A stretch of DNA of 64,000 nt, taken from an uncultured Eubacteriales bacterium (lineage in GTDB: Bacteria > Bacillota > Clostridia > Oscillospirales > CAG-272). Location: assembly GCA_934432725.1 (NCBI GenBank), contig CAKRZE010000010.1:1-64000 (forward strand), written 5' to 3'. This document shows positions 44,340-53,634 of this stretch, piece after piece; positions within the stretch are counted from its first letter, which is position 1, and each line of letters begins with the position of its first letter. Under the pieces are notes generated by a model that was not told the origin of the DNA, did no database searches, and worked only from the letters and a program-made list of their open reading frames with translations. The position numbers and the translations under genes were made by a program.

Positions 44340-44530
44340 CCAGCCAAATGCTCCTTCCCTGCGGACGGTACGGAATGCGGCAGGCACAGCCGGCTTACCG
44401 CAGCCTCGGTTCGGCTTTGGAAGACCGGTACATCTATCGCGTCGCCGTCCGAAATACCCGCTGCTGTTTTCCGGCTTTTTCCCGGACCCGGCTCTGCCAT
44501 AGATTCGGCGCCCTTCCGTCCCCCGTCCTG

Positions 44531-44554
44531 TAATTATATAATTAACCAGTTAAT
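44531..44554 (-). promoter_or_regulatory. Two overlapping palindromes, probable MarR operator
   Basis: TAATTATATAATTA (44531-44544) and ATTAACCAGTTAAT (44541-44554) lie just after the -10 element on the minus strand. AT-rich palindromes of this size fit binding by a dimeric MarR protein, and bound protein would block transcription. Confidence 0.55.
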
Positions 44555-44567
44555 GATCAACATGTTT

Positions 44568-44596
44568 ATTATAAGAACCTCCGTGCCGATTGTCAA
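44568..44596 (-). promoter_or_regulatory. Promoter of the marR-ABC exporter operon
   Basis: TTGACA and TATAAT spaced by 17 bp on the minus strand. The marR leader is about 220 nt. Confidence 0.85.
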
Positions 44597-45072
44597 TACT
44601 CCTCCGGACATTTTACATTCTGTACAAATTTCGGACACACCCACCGGACAGATACCATCCGCGCCCCGCCACGCCGTGCATCATCACAAGTGCTCCCTGC
44701 CGGCAGGCAAAGCGAGAAACATCTGCCCGGCAAGCAGCATTTCTTTTGTTTTCCGCGGGATCCCCCCGCCTCAAGGCGTACGCGTGTGATGCCGAAAACG
44801 GCAGAAGCGGCTCGCGGCTTCTTCGGGATAGCCGCCTAAGCCCGCAAAAGCCTCATCCGGAGGCATTCTGCCGAAGCCATCGGCTCCGCTTCACGCACCA
44901 AGCCGGAGCATGCCGGCAGACATAGTCCCGCAGCACCGGGGATTCACAGGCATCTGCGGGTTGCATCCCCCAAAAGCCTTCTCAGAGGTCTGACAGGCAC
45001 ACATTCCGGCGCCCGCACCCACATTCCACCGGCATTCAAGTCAATTGCTGAGCCGTTTTTGCCGAAGCACGC
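44597..45072. other. 476-bp spacer between the MATE gene and the marR operon
   Basis: GC-rich, no gene recognised. Confidence 0.45.
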
Positions 45073-45119
45073 AAAAAAGCGGAGCACGGCTGCCGTTCTG
45101 CATACCGTCTCCGCTTTTT
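45073..45119 (-). terminator. Terminator of the MATE gene (bidirectional)
   Basis: AAAAAAGCGGAG (45073-45084) pairs with CTCCGCTTTTT (45109-45119). U tracts exist on both strands; for the minus-strand MATE gene it lies 55 bp past the stop. Confidence 0.8.
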
Positions 45120-45174
45120 CGTCTCCCTCACTGCCCCTGCAATAGCATCCGGCACCAAAAGAAACCGCAATGCT

Positions 45175-46584
45175 TTACGCAGGCTTCGCCTTTTCTTCCT
45201 GTACAATATTTCTGATCCAGATTCCGCGCTTCACCAGAATAAAGCCGATCACTGCCTTTATGATGTCCAAGGACTGCGTCAGAATGTAGATCGGCAGAAT
45301 CGACAGCCCGGTATAACGGCTGAGCCAATAGGCAACCGGTGCCGTGACCACCCAGATAAAGCAGCTGTCAAACAAAAATGTCACCAGTGTTTTGCCCCCG
45401 GAGCGAAGCGTGAAATATGCCACATGCACAAACGCGTGAATCGGCATCAGAACCGCCCCGACACGCATCAGAGAAGTTGCAAGCTCCCGCACATTGGACT
45501 CTGTATTGTATATGTAGGGAATCCACTCCGCCACAATATAATAGATCCCCCCGACAAGAACGCTCAGCGCCAGCGCAAATACAATCATTTTCCGCGCCGC
45601 GTCTCTTACCTCATCATACGCCCCCGCGCCGAGCATCTGACCCAAAAGAATGCCGACCGCAACGCCGACAGCCATAAAGGACACCGTAAACACATTCCAG
45701 AAGGTCTGCGAGATCGTATTTGCCGAAACCACTTCAAAGCCTTTCATCGAATAACACTGGTTCTGAAACGCAATTCCCGCTGCCCACAGCGTTTCGTTCA
45801 GCATAAGCGGCGCGCCCTGCATCACAATCTGCCGGACCAGTCTCCCCGGAATCCGGAAATCCGAAAAAGCCTTGACAATGAAGGGATTGCGCTCCGTGTG
45901 CCGGTGCGTCCAGAGCGCCACCGCAAACAGCTCCGCAAAGCGCGATATCACGGTTGCAGCCGCTGCTCCCGTTGCCCCCATTGCCGGTGCGCCGAAATGC
46001 CCGAATATCAGCACATAGTTCAGAAAAAGATTCACACATACCGCCAGAATTCCGGACGCCATCGGAACAACGGTTTCTCCGGTTTCCCGCAGCGTACCGG
46101 CATACGCCTGCGCCAGAGCGTACGGAAGAAGCCCGACCAGCATCACCCACAAATATGCCTCCGCATGCTTCTGCGCCGCAAGAATGTCTGTCACCGTACC
46201 TTCTCCCAGCAGATACTGATGAATCAGCCCGGGACCGAACAGCAAAAATACAAAAATCCCCAGAATGGACAGCACCGTGCAGATCAGAACCTTAAACCGG
46301 AACGTTGCCTTTACCCCGTCCTGATCCTTTTTTCCGTAATACTGCGCCGTAAAGATCCCCGCACCGGACACCGCACCGAATACGCACAGATTAAAAACCA
46401 TAATCAGCTGGTTGGAAACCGAAACCCCCGTCATCTGAACGGTCCCGACGCGCCCGACCATAATATTATCAAGCATACTGACAAAATTGGTTATGCCGTT
46501 CTGCAGCATAATCGGAAGCGCGACCGCAAAAAGCCTGCGGTAAAAGCTTTTGTCTCCGATATATTTTCGAATGCCTGTTATCAT
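45175..46584 (-). CDS. MATE family efflux transporter
   Basis: 469 aa, twelve predicted membrane segments. N-terminal PIMLQNGITNFVSMLDNIMVGRVG and the related second-half motif APLMLNETLWAAGIAFQNQ are MATE hallmarks. Exports cationic drugs or metabolites coupled to Na+ or H+; the substrate is unknown. ATG follows GGAGGGTATC. It has its own promoter and terminator. Confidence 0.95.
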   Translation of the reverse strand: MITGIRKYIGDKSFYRRLFAVALPIMLQNGITNFVSMLDNIMVGRVGTVQMTGVSVSNQLIMVFNLCVFGAVSGAGIFTAQYYGKKDQDGVKATFRFKVLICTVLSILGIFVFLLFGPGLIHQYLLGEGTVTDILAAQKHAEAYLWVMLVGLLPYALAQAYAGTLRETGETVVPMASGILAVCVNLFLNYVLIFGHFGAPAMGATGAAAATVISRFAELFAVALWTHRHTERNPFIVKAFSDFRIPGRLVRQIVMQGAPLMLNETLWAAGIAFQNQCYSMKGFEVVSANTISQTFWNVFTVSFMAVGVAVGILLGQMLGAGAYDEVRDAARKMIVFALALSVLVGGIYYIVAEWIPYIYNTESNVRELATSLMRVGAVLMPIHAFVHVAYFTLRSGGKTLVTFLFDSCFIWVVTAPVAYWLSRYTGLSILPIYILTQSLDIIKAVIGFILVKRGIWIRNIVQEEKAKPA

Positions 46585-46661
46585 GAAATTGATACCCTCC
46601 GGGTTAATTTCCGCTCTGTTTTCCCCCCATCAAGGCTGAAATCGAACAGTACGGAGCTGTT

Positions 46662-46691
46662 ATTATAGCATATTCCGCCGAATAAAGTCAA
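46662..46691 (-). promoter_or_regulatory. Promoter of the MATE gene
   Basis: TTGACT and TATAAT with 18 bp spacing on the minus strand. Confidence 0.75.
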
Positions 46692-46780
46692 TAACTCCGT
46701 CCGGTTTTCCGAAAATAATCCGACAAACACCGCACCATGGCCGTTCCGCAGGCAAGGCTCCCAGGTGCCTCCTAAAAAAG

Positions 46781-47935
46781 TCACCGGAGTATAAACGGCG
46801 TCATCTGCAAAGCAGCCTCCCCGCTGCGCGGAACGGGGAGCATCATGCCGTAAAGCTCCTCTGCCAGAAGCGCATGCTCAAACTGCGGCACGACCGCAGG
46901 ATACCGGACGTAATCCGCCGGTTTGGTCAGAACACAAATCCGCGAGGTCCTTTTCATACGCTTCAGCAGCGTACAGCCCGTCCCGGATGCCGCAAGCAGC
47001 ATGGTATACTGCGGCATTTCCCGCAGCATCTCATCCGTTGTGCCGAGCACCATATTCCGCACCGCACGTCGGACCCGCGCCCGGGTATATTTTTTCAGTC
47101 CGACCGCAGCCTCAAATTCCGAAAGTGACGCCGCCTTCCCGGCTGCCCTGCGGAAGCAGCGTTCCATCCCCGGCTCCGTCTCCGCTGCGGCAAGCATTTC
47201 CGCAGAGGCTCCGGTGCGAAGCTTCCACAAAAGAATCCGCTCTGCGTATGCCGCCCTCGCCTGCTCCGGAGCGGACAAGGTGAAATACTCCTCCGGAAGC
47301 AGGCCGGCACAGGCATCGGCATCGCCGCGCAGCAGCGCGTCTCTTGCAAGCGTGGCGGAATACCCGGGCTTGCGCGCATACGTATAAAACTCCGGTGCAA
47401 AACCGACCTGAGCCGCCGCTCTCAGATAGGAGACGGCAAGAATATCATTCGGAAGCCGCGGAAAACCGTCGCCGAATACCTCGCGATAGGTCTGCTCCGC
47501 CAAACGGATCCCCGACTGCGTTTTGCCGCGCCGGTCCCCGGCTCCAGCCTCCTCCATCGCCTGCCGGAACTCGGCGGAATCAAGGTTTTCAGCCGTCTGC
47601 AAAAGCTCCTTGAGCGCCCCGCGCTCGGAACCGAAGCAGAGAACATCCACACAGCCGAGCGCCTGAAGGACACCGACCGCGCCGCGCGCAAAAAACGGAG
47701 CCGAGGCGCCTGACCACGGATACGGCAGCTCCAGAACAAGATCGGCACCGCAGCGCACCGCCAACGCCGCCCGGTCATATTTCGGAAAAATCGCCGGCTC
47801 CCCGCGCTGCACAAAGCTTCCGCTCATCAAAGCCAGAATCGTGCAGTCCCCCCACTTTTTCCGTATGATTTCAATCTGTCTGAGATGTCCGTTGTGAAAT
47901 GGATTATATTCACAGATTACAGCAACAACTTCCAT
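46781..47935 (-). CDS. tmcAL: tRNA(Met) cytidine acetate ligase TmcAL
   Basis: 384 aa. Makes N4-acetylcytidine at the wobble position of elongator tRNA-Met, using acetate and ATP directly. The nucleotidyl-transferase motif AVICEYNPFHNGHLRQI (HxGH) is at the N-terminus, followed by LMSGSFVQRGEPAIFPKYDRA and LVLELPYPWS. Acetate is both this enzyme's substrate and the product or substrate of the divergent ackA. No Shine-Dalgarno sequence is obvious before the ATG. Confidence 0.94.
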   Translation of the reverse strand: MEVVAVICEYNPFHNGHLRQIEIIRKKWGDCTILALMSGSFVQRGEPAIFPKYDRAALAVRCGADLVLELPYPWSGASAPFFARGAVGVLQALGCVDVLCFGSERGALKELLQTAENLDSAEFRQAMEEAGAGDRRGKTQSGIRLAEQTYREVFGDGFPRLPNDILAVSYLRAAAQVGFAPEFYTYARKPGYSATLARDALLRGDADACAGLLPEEYFTLSAPEQARAAYAERILLWKLRTGASAEMLAAAETEPGMERCFRRAAGKAASLSEFEAAVGLKKYTRARVRRAVRNMVLGTTDEMLREMPQYTMLLAASGTGCTLLKRMKRTSRICVLTKPADYVRYPAVVPQFEHALLAEELYGMMLPVPRSGEAALQMTPFILR

Positions 47936-47972
47936 ATATTTTTGTCACTTTCGTAAAATTTCGGCAAAAATC

Positions 47973-48001
47973 TTGTATTTTTTTGCAGGATGTTATATAA
48001 T
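47973..48001 (+). promoter_or_regulatory. Promoter of ackA
   Basis: TTGTAT and TATAAT with 17 bp spacing on the plus strand, about 70 bp before the ackA start. Confidence 0.75.
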
Positions 48002-48021
48002 AAGCTGATATTATCATACAA
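47992..48021 (-). promoter_or_regulatory. Promoter of tmcAL, overlapping that of ackA
   Basis: On the minus strand TTGTAT (48016-48021) and TATAAC (47992-47997) are 18 bp apart. Its -10 overlaps the ackA -10 by two bases, so polymerase could not use both promoters at once. Confidence 0.5.
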
Positions 48022-48073
48022 TAAAAATATATAATAATCAAGAGAAAAAACAGGATTCGGAGGATTTGATTCC

Positions 48074-49288
48074 ATGAAGGTACTTGTAGTCAATGCCGGC
48101 AGCTCCTCGCTGAAATATCAGCTGCTTGACACCGCAACCAACGAGCTGCTTGCAAAGGGAATTTGCGAGAGAATCGGAATCGGCGGAAAAATCGAACATA
48201 AAAAGAACGGTCAGAAATACGTGCGCGACATCGAAATGCCGAACCACGCCGTTGCAACCAAAATCGTTGTGGACACGCTGACCGATCCGGAGCTTGGCGT
48301 CATTCACGACATGAGCGAAATCGAGGCTGTCGGTCACAGAGTCGTCCACGGCGGTCCTTACTTCTTTGAAAGCTGCCTGGTCACGCCCGAGGTCATCGAA
48401 AAGCTGAAGCTCTGCGTGGACTTTGCCCCGCTGCATACGCCTGCACACCTGATGGGAATCGAGGGCTGCACCGCAGTTATGCCGAACGTTCCGCAGGTTT
48501 TGGTCTTTGACACGGCATTCCATCAGACGATGCCCGAGAAGGCATATACCTACCCGCTTTCGTGGGACGTTATTGAAGAATATAAGGTCCGCAGATACGG
48601 TGCGCACGGAACCTCTCACCGGTTTGTGGCTGCTGAAATGCAGAAGCTTCTGGCAGAAGCCGGAAAGGATCCGGCAGACAGCAAGATCATTACCTGCCAC
48701 ATCGGAAACGGCTCCTCCATTTCTGCTGTCAAGGGCGGAAAGTGCGTTGATACCTCCATGGGCTTCACGCCTCTGGACGGCGTTGAAATGGGCACACGCT
48801 GCGGCTCCATTGACCCCGCCATCGTTCCGTATATCATGAAGAAAAAGAATTTCACCCCCGATCAGGTTTCCAACTACATGAACAAGGAATGCGGGTTCCT
48901 CGGCGTATCCGGCATTTCCTCCGACTCCCGCGACATCGAGGCTGCCATTCTGAAGGGCAACCACCGTGCGGAGCTTGCCGCAACCATTCTGGCATATCAG
49001 GTTCAGAAGTACATCGGCTCCTATACGGCAGCCATGAACGGTCTGGACGCGATCGTGTTCACTGCCGGCATGGGCGAAAACAATCCGGAGCTTCGTGAGC
49101 GCGCGTGCTCCAACATGGAGTATTTCGGAATCAAGATCGACAAGGAGCTCAATGCAAAGTCGCACCACCAGCCGAACATTGTCAAGCTCTCCACCGATGA
49201 TTCCAAGGTTTTGGTTTACCTGATTCCGACCAACGAGGAACTGATGATTGCAATGGATACCGAAGCCATTGTCAAGGCTCACGCCTGA
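48074..49288 (+). CDS. ackA: Acetate kinase
   Basis: 404 aa, ASKHA fold. Converts acetyl phosphate and ADP to acetate and ATP, the energy-yielding step of acetate fermentation. LVVNAGSSSLKYQL at the start, HRVVHGG (substrate Arg and His), HIGNGSSISAVKGG and FTAGMGENN are all intact. ATG follows GGAGGAT. No pta gene is adjacent in the window. Confidence 0.97.
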   Translation: MKVLVVNAGSSSLKYQLLDTATNELLAKGICERIGIGGKIEHKKNGQKYVRDIEMPNHAVATKIVVDTLTDPELGVIHDMSEIEAVGHRVVHGGPYFFESCLVTPEVIEKLKLCVDFAPLHTPAHLMGIEGCTAVMPNVPQVLVFDTAFHQTMPEKAYTYPLSWDVIEEYKVRRYGAHGTSHRFVAAEMQKLLAEAGKDPADSKIITCHIGNGSSISAVKGGKCVDTSMGFTPLDGVEMGTRCGSIDPAIVPYIMKKKNFTPDQVSNYMNKECGFLGVSGISSDSRDIEAAILKGNHRAELAATILAYQVQKYIGSYTAAMNGLDAIVFTAGMGENNPELRERACSNMEYFGIKIDKELNAKSHHQPNIVKLSTDDSKVLVYLIPTNEELMIAMDTEAIVKAHA

Positions 49289-49423
49289 TTTCATCCAAAG
49301 CATTCCTCTGCGGCGCCGCTGCGGCAGAATCCGATGACAGAGCTCCGGCTGTACGTGCCGGCTCCGGAGCTGCCGAAAAACGCAGTCCGTTTGCTGAATT
49401 CCTTCGCAAAAGCCAAAAGAAAA
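49289..49423. other. ackA 3' flank
   Basis: GC-rich, no feature up to the hairpin at 49424. Confidence 0.4.
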
Positions 49424-49460
49424 AGGGGCTGTTAAAAACATTAAGTTTTTAACAGCCCCT
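49424..49460 (-). terminator. Hairpin terminator between ackA and the 68-bp array
   Basis: Sixteen-bp perfect stem (49424-49439 with 49445-49460). The U tract (TTTTTCTTTT) is on the minus-strand side; the plus strand continues with CAAAAATACC. So it should stop transcripts arriving from yebC, and only less efficiently those from ackA. Confidence 0.8.
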
Positions 49461-49520
49461 CAAAAATACCGGTCCGGGTTCCGGCCTTTCTGATGCGGTC
49501 TTTGCCGTTTTTGTCCCGGA

Positions 49521-49887
49521 CCTTTGTTTTTTGGATTTTCCGCGCCGGGGCGATATCCTCTGACGGACCTCCGGCATTTTGCCCCGCGCTTTTGCTTTTC
49601 GGTTTTCCCGCGCCGGAACGGCATCTTCTGAGGACTTCCGACGCTTTGCCGCATGCCTTTGTTTTTTGACTTTCCCGTGCCGGAACGGCATCTTCTGACG
49701 GACCTCCGACGCTTTGCCGCGTGCCTTTGTTTTTTGACTTTCCCGTGCCGGAACAGCATATTCTGACGGACCTCCGGCGGTTTGCCGCGTGCCTTTGTTT
49801 TTTGACTTTCCCTCGCCGGGGCGGTATCCTCTGACGGACCTCCGGCATTTTGCCTCGCGCCTTTGTTTTTTTGACTTTCCCAACGGC
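49521..49887. repeat. Tandem array, 6 units of 68 bp
   Basis: Unit starts (CCTTTGTTTTTTGACTTTCC) lie at 49521, 49588, 49656, 49724, 49792 and 49860, i.e. 67 or 68 bp apart, the last unit being partial; the outer units are more diverged than the inner ones. All three minus-strand frames are open across it, giving basic Lys/Gly/Ser-rich chance peptides. As 68 is not a multiple of three and no start signal exists, a coding role is unlikely. Confidence 0.95.
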
Positions 49888-49920
49888 AAAACGGCGGCAC
49901 TCTGCCGGAACCAATATCAA

Positions 49921-49966
49921 AAGGCGGTATTAAAAGCTCAAAACGAGTTTTTTATACCGCCTTTTT
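49921..49966. terminator. Bidirectional hairpin terminator next to yebC
   Basis: AAAGGCGGTAT and ATACCGCCTTT arms with A/T-rich inner stem. The plus strand continues TTTTTGC and the minus strand TTTTGATATT. It lies 8 bp past the yebC stop. Confidence 0.8.
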
Positions 49967-49973
49967 GCATTTC

Positions 49974-50708
49974 TCACTCTTCCCAGTTATGATACACCTG
50001 CTGCACATCATCGGAATCCTCCAGATGCTCAATCAGCAGCTGCATGTTCTTGACATCGTCTTCATTTTCAAGCGTGACATATGAGGAAGGAATCTTATCC
50101 TGCTCTGCGGAGATGATCGGATAGCCCTTTGCCGAAAGCGCATCGCGCACTGCGTTCAGGTCATCCGGCTCGGTGTAGATCTCAAATGCGCCGTCCTCTG
50201 CCTGGAAATCGGACGCACCTGCCTCCAGAGCATCCTCCATCAGCTTGTCCTCATTGATCTCTCCGTCGTCCTCATCCTCATATCCGACCACAATCAGACC
50301 TTTGTCCGAGAACATATAGCCCACACAGCCGGTCGTTCCCAGATTGCCGCCGAATTTATCAAAATAATGTCTGACATCGGAAGCCGTGCGGTTCCGGTTA
50401 TCCGTTGCCGCACGCACGATTACCGCGATTCCGGCAGGACCGTAGCCCTCATAGGTGATTTCCTCATACTCCGTTGCGTCCGCGGAGCTTGCCTTTTTGA
50501 TGACACGGTCAATGTTATCGTTCGGCACATTGTTTGCCTTTGCCTTGGCAATCAGATCGCGCAGCTTGCTGTTGGAGTTCGGATCGGCTCCGCCTTCCTT
50601 TACGGCAATTGCCATTTCCTTTCCGATCTTGGTGAAAACCGAGGCTCTCTGTGCATCGGTCTTCTCCTTCTTATGCATGATATTTTTCCACTTGCTATGA
50701 CCCGACAT
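49974..50708 (-). CDS. yebC: YebC/PmpR family translation/transcription regulator
   Basis: 244 aa, whole-length YebC (TACO1-like). MSGHSKWKNIMHKKEKTDAQR is the family start and GPAGIAVIVRAATDNRNRTASDVRHYF the conserved middle. Once called transcription regulators, YebC proteins are now also reported to help ribosomes through difficult proline stretches. ATG follows AAAGGAG. Ends close to its terminator; argS lies 71 bp upstream. Confidence 0.96.
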   Translation of the reverse strand: MSGHSKWKNIMHKKEKTDAQRASVFTKIGKEMAIAVKEGGADPNSNSKLRDLIAKAKANNVPNDNIDRVIKKASSADATEYEEITYEGYGPAGIAVIVRAATDNRNRTASDVRHYFDKFGGNLGTTGCVGYMFSDKGLIVVGYEDEDDGEINEDKLMEDALEAGASDFQAEDGAFEIYTEPDDLNAVRDALSAKGYPIISAEQDKIPSSYVTLENEDDVKNMQLLIEHLEDSDDVQQVYHNWEE

Positions 50709-50779
50709 GACTTTTATTCTCCTTTGATTGTAGTCCTGTAATGTGATGAACGGCAGTCAAGCCCCGTTTGGGCACCGCC

Positions 50780-52576
50780 TTAAATTTTCTCCGTTTTCTT
50801 CATGCAAATCAGTCCGAATGCAGACCCCAGCACCGACCGCGTTGCCGCAGTCAATTGCAGCCGGAACTTCCGCGCCTCCGGCTCCGATGCGCTCGCAATC
50901 CTGCATTCGTGATAGAACCGGTTAAATGCCGCGCAGACGTCCAGAATAAACCGGGTGATCAGCATCGGCTCATATGCCGCAATCGCATCCAGCACGCGTT
51001 CTCCGTACCGGGAAAGCACCTTGAGAAGCGCAAGCTCCGCCTCGCACGGCTTATAGTCGGCGTGGGAAAGCATCGCGTCCGGCTCTGCCTTTTCCAGAAG
51101 CGAGCAGCACCGCGCATAGGTATACTGCGCATAGGGACCCGTATTGCCGTCAAAATTCAGCGCATCCTCCATGACAAAATTCATATCCTTGATGCGGGAG
51201 TTCGACAGATAATGAAAGACAATCGCCCCGACGCCCACAGCCTCCGCCGTGTCGCGCATGCCGGCAAGGTCCACATCCGGGTTCTTTTCCCGCATAATGT
51301 CGCAGACCTTATCAATCGCTGCGGCAAACAGATCGCGCAAAAGAATGACATTTCCGGTTCTTGTGGCAAGCTTTTCGCCGTTGATGCTGACCGTTCCGTA
51401 GGGGACATGCACCAGCTTGTCATACCAGTCGTATCCCATCAGCTCCACGACCTTAAACCACTGCGCAAAGTGCAGGGACTGCGCGGAGGACGTGACATAG
51501 ATGCACTTATCGAAATGATAGGTTTCCGCGCGGTACGCCGCAGCCGCAATGTCGCGCGTCGGATAGAGCGTGGACCCGTCCCGCTTCAGAATCAGGCAGG
51601 GCGGCATATGATATTCCGACAAATCCACGATCGAGGCGCCGTCATCCAGCTTCAGAAGGTTCTTTTCGCGCAGAATTTCAACCTGTCTGGGCATCTTGTC
51701 CGTATAGAACGCCTCGCCGTTGTAGGAATCAAAGGTGATCCCAAGCATTTTATAGGTTTTTTCATATTCGGCAAGCGAAATCTCCTTGAACCACTTCCAA
51801 AGAGCGAGATTCTCCGGATCGCCGGTTTCCAGCTTGTGAAATTCATTCCGGGCGGCATCTGCCAAAGCCGAATGCTTTTCTCCCGTGCCGGACTCCGAAA
51901 CGGAGGCATCTTCCTCCGCCTTGATGGCGTTGTTGACCCGGACATACAGCGCCACAAGCGCGTCCACGCCGCCCTTTTCGATCTCTTCCCTGCTTCCCCA
52001 GAGGCGGTACGCGGCAATCAGCTTTCCGAACTGCGTCCCCCAGTCGCCGAGATGGTTGATGCCGACGCAATGATATCCGGCAAATTCATGCAGCTTCTTC
52101 AGAGAATGTCCGATCACCGTTGTACCGAGATGTCCGATGTGAAACGGCTTTGCGACATTCGGGGAGGAATAGTCGAGCACCACGGTTTTTCCGCGTCCCA
52201 TATCCGAGCTTCCGTACCGTTCGCCCTCTGCCATGATTTTTTCAAGCACATGCTCGGTATAATAGGACTCCGCAATAAACAGATTCAGATATCCGCCCTT
52301 CACCTCGCTTGCGGCAAGGTACGGCATGTCCGAAAGACCCTTCTGAAGCTCCGCCGCGATCACGGCAGGCGCCCGGCGGAGCGTTTTGCTCAGCTTAAAG
52401 CAGGGGAACGCGATGTCCCCCATGGAAGAATCCGGCGGATACTCAAACATATCCAGAATATCGGCACGATGCAAGCCGTGCCCCGGAAACAGCCCGTCAA
52501 GCACACCGCAAAGTGCATCTGCCAGCTCCAATTTAAAATCAAGCATAGTATGTGATAACCGCAGCCATCTTGTCAC
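50780..52576 (-). CDS. argS: Arginine--tRNA ligase
   Basis: 598 aa, class Ia synthetase. HIGH motif as PNVAKPFHIGHLGTTVIG; the KMSK loop is replaced by GEKLATRTGNVI, as in many bacterial ArgRS. N-terminal Arg-S additional domain and C-terminal DALR anticodon-binding domain are present. The start is GTG 52576, 6 bases after AAAGGAAG; an ATG ten codons later (MLDFKLEL) has no ribosome binding site but cannot be excluded. Confidence 0.95.
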   Translation of the reverse strand: MTRWLRLSHTMLDFKLELADALCGVLDGLFPGHGLHRADILDMFEYPPDSSMGDIAFPCFKLSKTLRRAPAVIAAELQKGLSDMPYLAASEVKGGYLNLFIAESYYTEHVLEKIMAEGERYGSSDMGRGKTVVLDYSSPNVAKPFHIGHLGTTVIGHSLKKLHEFAGYHCVGINHLGDWGTQFGKLIAAYRLWGSREEIEKGGVDALVALYVRVNNAIKAEEDASVSESGTGEKHSALADAARNEFHKLETGDPENLALWKWFKEISLAEYEKTYKMLGITFDSYNGEAFYTDKMPRQVEILREKNLLKLDDGASIVDLSEYHMPPCLILKRDGSTLYPTRDIAAAAYRAETYHFDKCIYVTSSAQSLHFAQWFKVVELMGYDWYDKLVHVPYGTVSINGEKLATRTGNVILLRDLFAAAIDKVCDIMREKNPDVDLAGMRDTAEAVGVGAIVFHYLSNSRIKDMNFVMEDALNFDGNTGPYAQYTYARCCSLLEKAEPDAMLSHADYKPCEAELALLKVLSRYGERVLDAIAAYEPMLITRFILDVCAAFNRFYHECRIASASEPEARKFRLQLTAATRSVLGSAFGLICMKKTEKI

Positions 52577-52750
52577 CGAAGGCTTCCTTTCATCGGAAAA
52601 TGGGCGCCGCAGAACCTGCGCCCTGCCGCAGAGCGATGCTTTCCGCAAGCGCGGGATTCTCCGCCCAAAAGAAGGAAGGACGGACGCACGCGGAAGGAGG
52701 CAGCCGGGCTCCTGTGCGGCGCGCGTCTGCGGCAAAACAATTTACAGTAT
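52577..52750. other. argS leader
   Basis: About 165 nt between promoter and start codon, GC-rich; no T-box specifier or T-box sequence is seen. Confidence 0.4.
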
Positions 52751-52779
52751 ATTGTATCATAAAAAAACAAAAAAAACAA
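52751..52779 (-). promoter_or_regulatory. Possible promoter of argS
   Basis: TTGTTT and TACAAT with 17 bp spacing on the minus strand, within a T-rich stretch. Confidence 0.5.
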
Positions 52780-52833
52780 GGGGAGAACCCCCTCAAATGC
52801 AATATTTTCGGTCAAAACGCCCCAAAAGAAAGC

Positions 52834-52867
52834 AAAAAGCGCCGCCGCGATTGCGGCAGCGCTTTTC
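52834..52867 (-). terminator. Terminator of surface-protein paralog 1
   Basis: AAAGCGCTGCCGC-AATC-GCGGCGGCGCTTTTT on the minus strand, 15 bp after the stop. Confidence 0.85.
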
Positions 52868-52881
52868 TTATGGAATCAGAA

Positions 52882-53607
52882 TCAGTGCTTCTTCTTAGCA
52901 ACTACAACAGTAGCGCCCAGAGCCAGAACTGCAACCGCAACGATTGCTGCGCTGAAGTCAGCAGTCTGCGGAGGAGGAGTCGGCTCGCCGGACTCGCCAG
53001 CATCGCCGGACTCAGATGCTGCATAGTAAGCCTCAGCGGTCGTAACGGTCAGGATGGCAGCGCCGTTGCCGTCAGTGGTATTGCAGTTAATCTTGAAGTC
53101 GGGATGGTAACTTGTTCTCGTTGCCGCATCATACAGAACCTTGGTCACATCCTTGCCAAATGCCTCAGCGTCAGCAGCACTCTGGAAGTTGTGCAGACCT
53201 GCGCGAAGCGTCAGTTCGCCGCTATCTACCTTTGCATAGTTCTCATCGGTGCTGAGGTCGTTGTTGACGATCTCATAGTACAGGTTGCCGTTGTCATCAA
53301 AGCCCCAGTATTCGCCGTGCTGCCAGTTCATCTGGAAATCAGCACCCCAGTCAAGACCCTCAGCCTTGTCGGAAATGCCCCAGTGAATCTCATAGCCGTA
53401 AGCCTTGATGTCATCCACATTAACACCCTCAAAGCCAGCCATTTCTTCCTTAGTCAGGTCGAAAATGAAACGGAAAGCGTTGCTATTGTCTTTATTCATA
53501 ACAACTGCCTTCAGCTCATGGGTCGGATCTTCTGCTGCAACATTGAATGCTGCGCACAGAGAAACGAGCATGAGAACTGCAAGAATAGAACTAATAATCT
53601 TCTTCAT
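52882..53607 (-). CDS. Secreted surface protein, paralog 1 (PPQTAD sorting-like tail)
   Basis: 241 aa. Signal peptide (MKKIISSILAVLMLVSLCAA, cleavage near residue 25), a central domain of unknown fold with WGFDDNGNLYYEI, and a C-terminus made of a Gly/Glu linker, PTPPPQTADF, a hydrophobic stretch (AAIVAVAVLALGATVVV) and KKKH. The tail has the layout of a sortase signal, with Ala in the usual Gly position. Paralogs 2 and 3 follow upstream. ATG 53607 follows AGAAAGGCAG. Function unknown; no sortase gene is in the window. Confidence 0.9.
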   Translation of the reverse strand: MKKIISSILAVLMLVSLCAAFNVAAEDPTHELKAVVMNKDNSNAFRFIFDLTKEEMAGFEGVNVDDIKAYGYEIHWGISDKAEGLDWGADFQMNWQHGEYWGFDDNGNLYYEIVNNDLSTDENYAKVDSGELTLRAGLHNFQSAADAEAFGKDVTKVLYDAATRTSYHPDFKINCNTTDGNGAAILTVTTAEAYYAASESGDAGESGEPTPPPQTADFSAAIVAVAVLALGATVVVAKKKH

Positions 53608-53634
53608 GTTAATTTCTGCCTTTCTTTTTATTTT

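Noticed and set aside
49441..49920. Basic Lys/Gly-rich frames over the 68-bp array
   Set aside because: All three frames are open, the unit is not a multiple of three, and no start signal is present; kept as repeat only.
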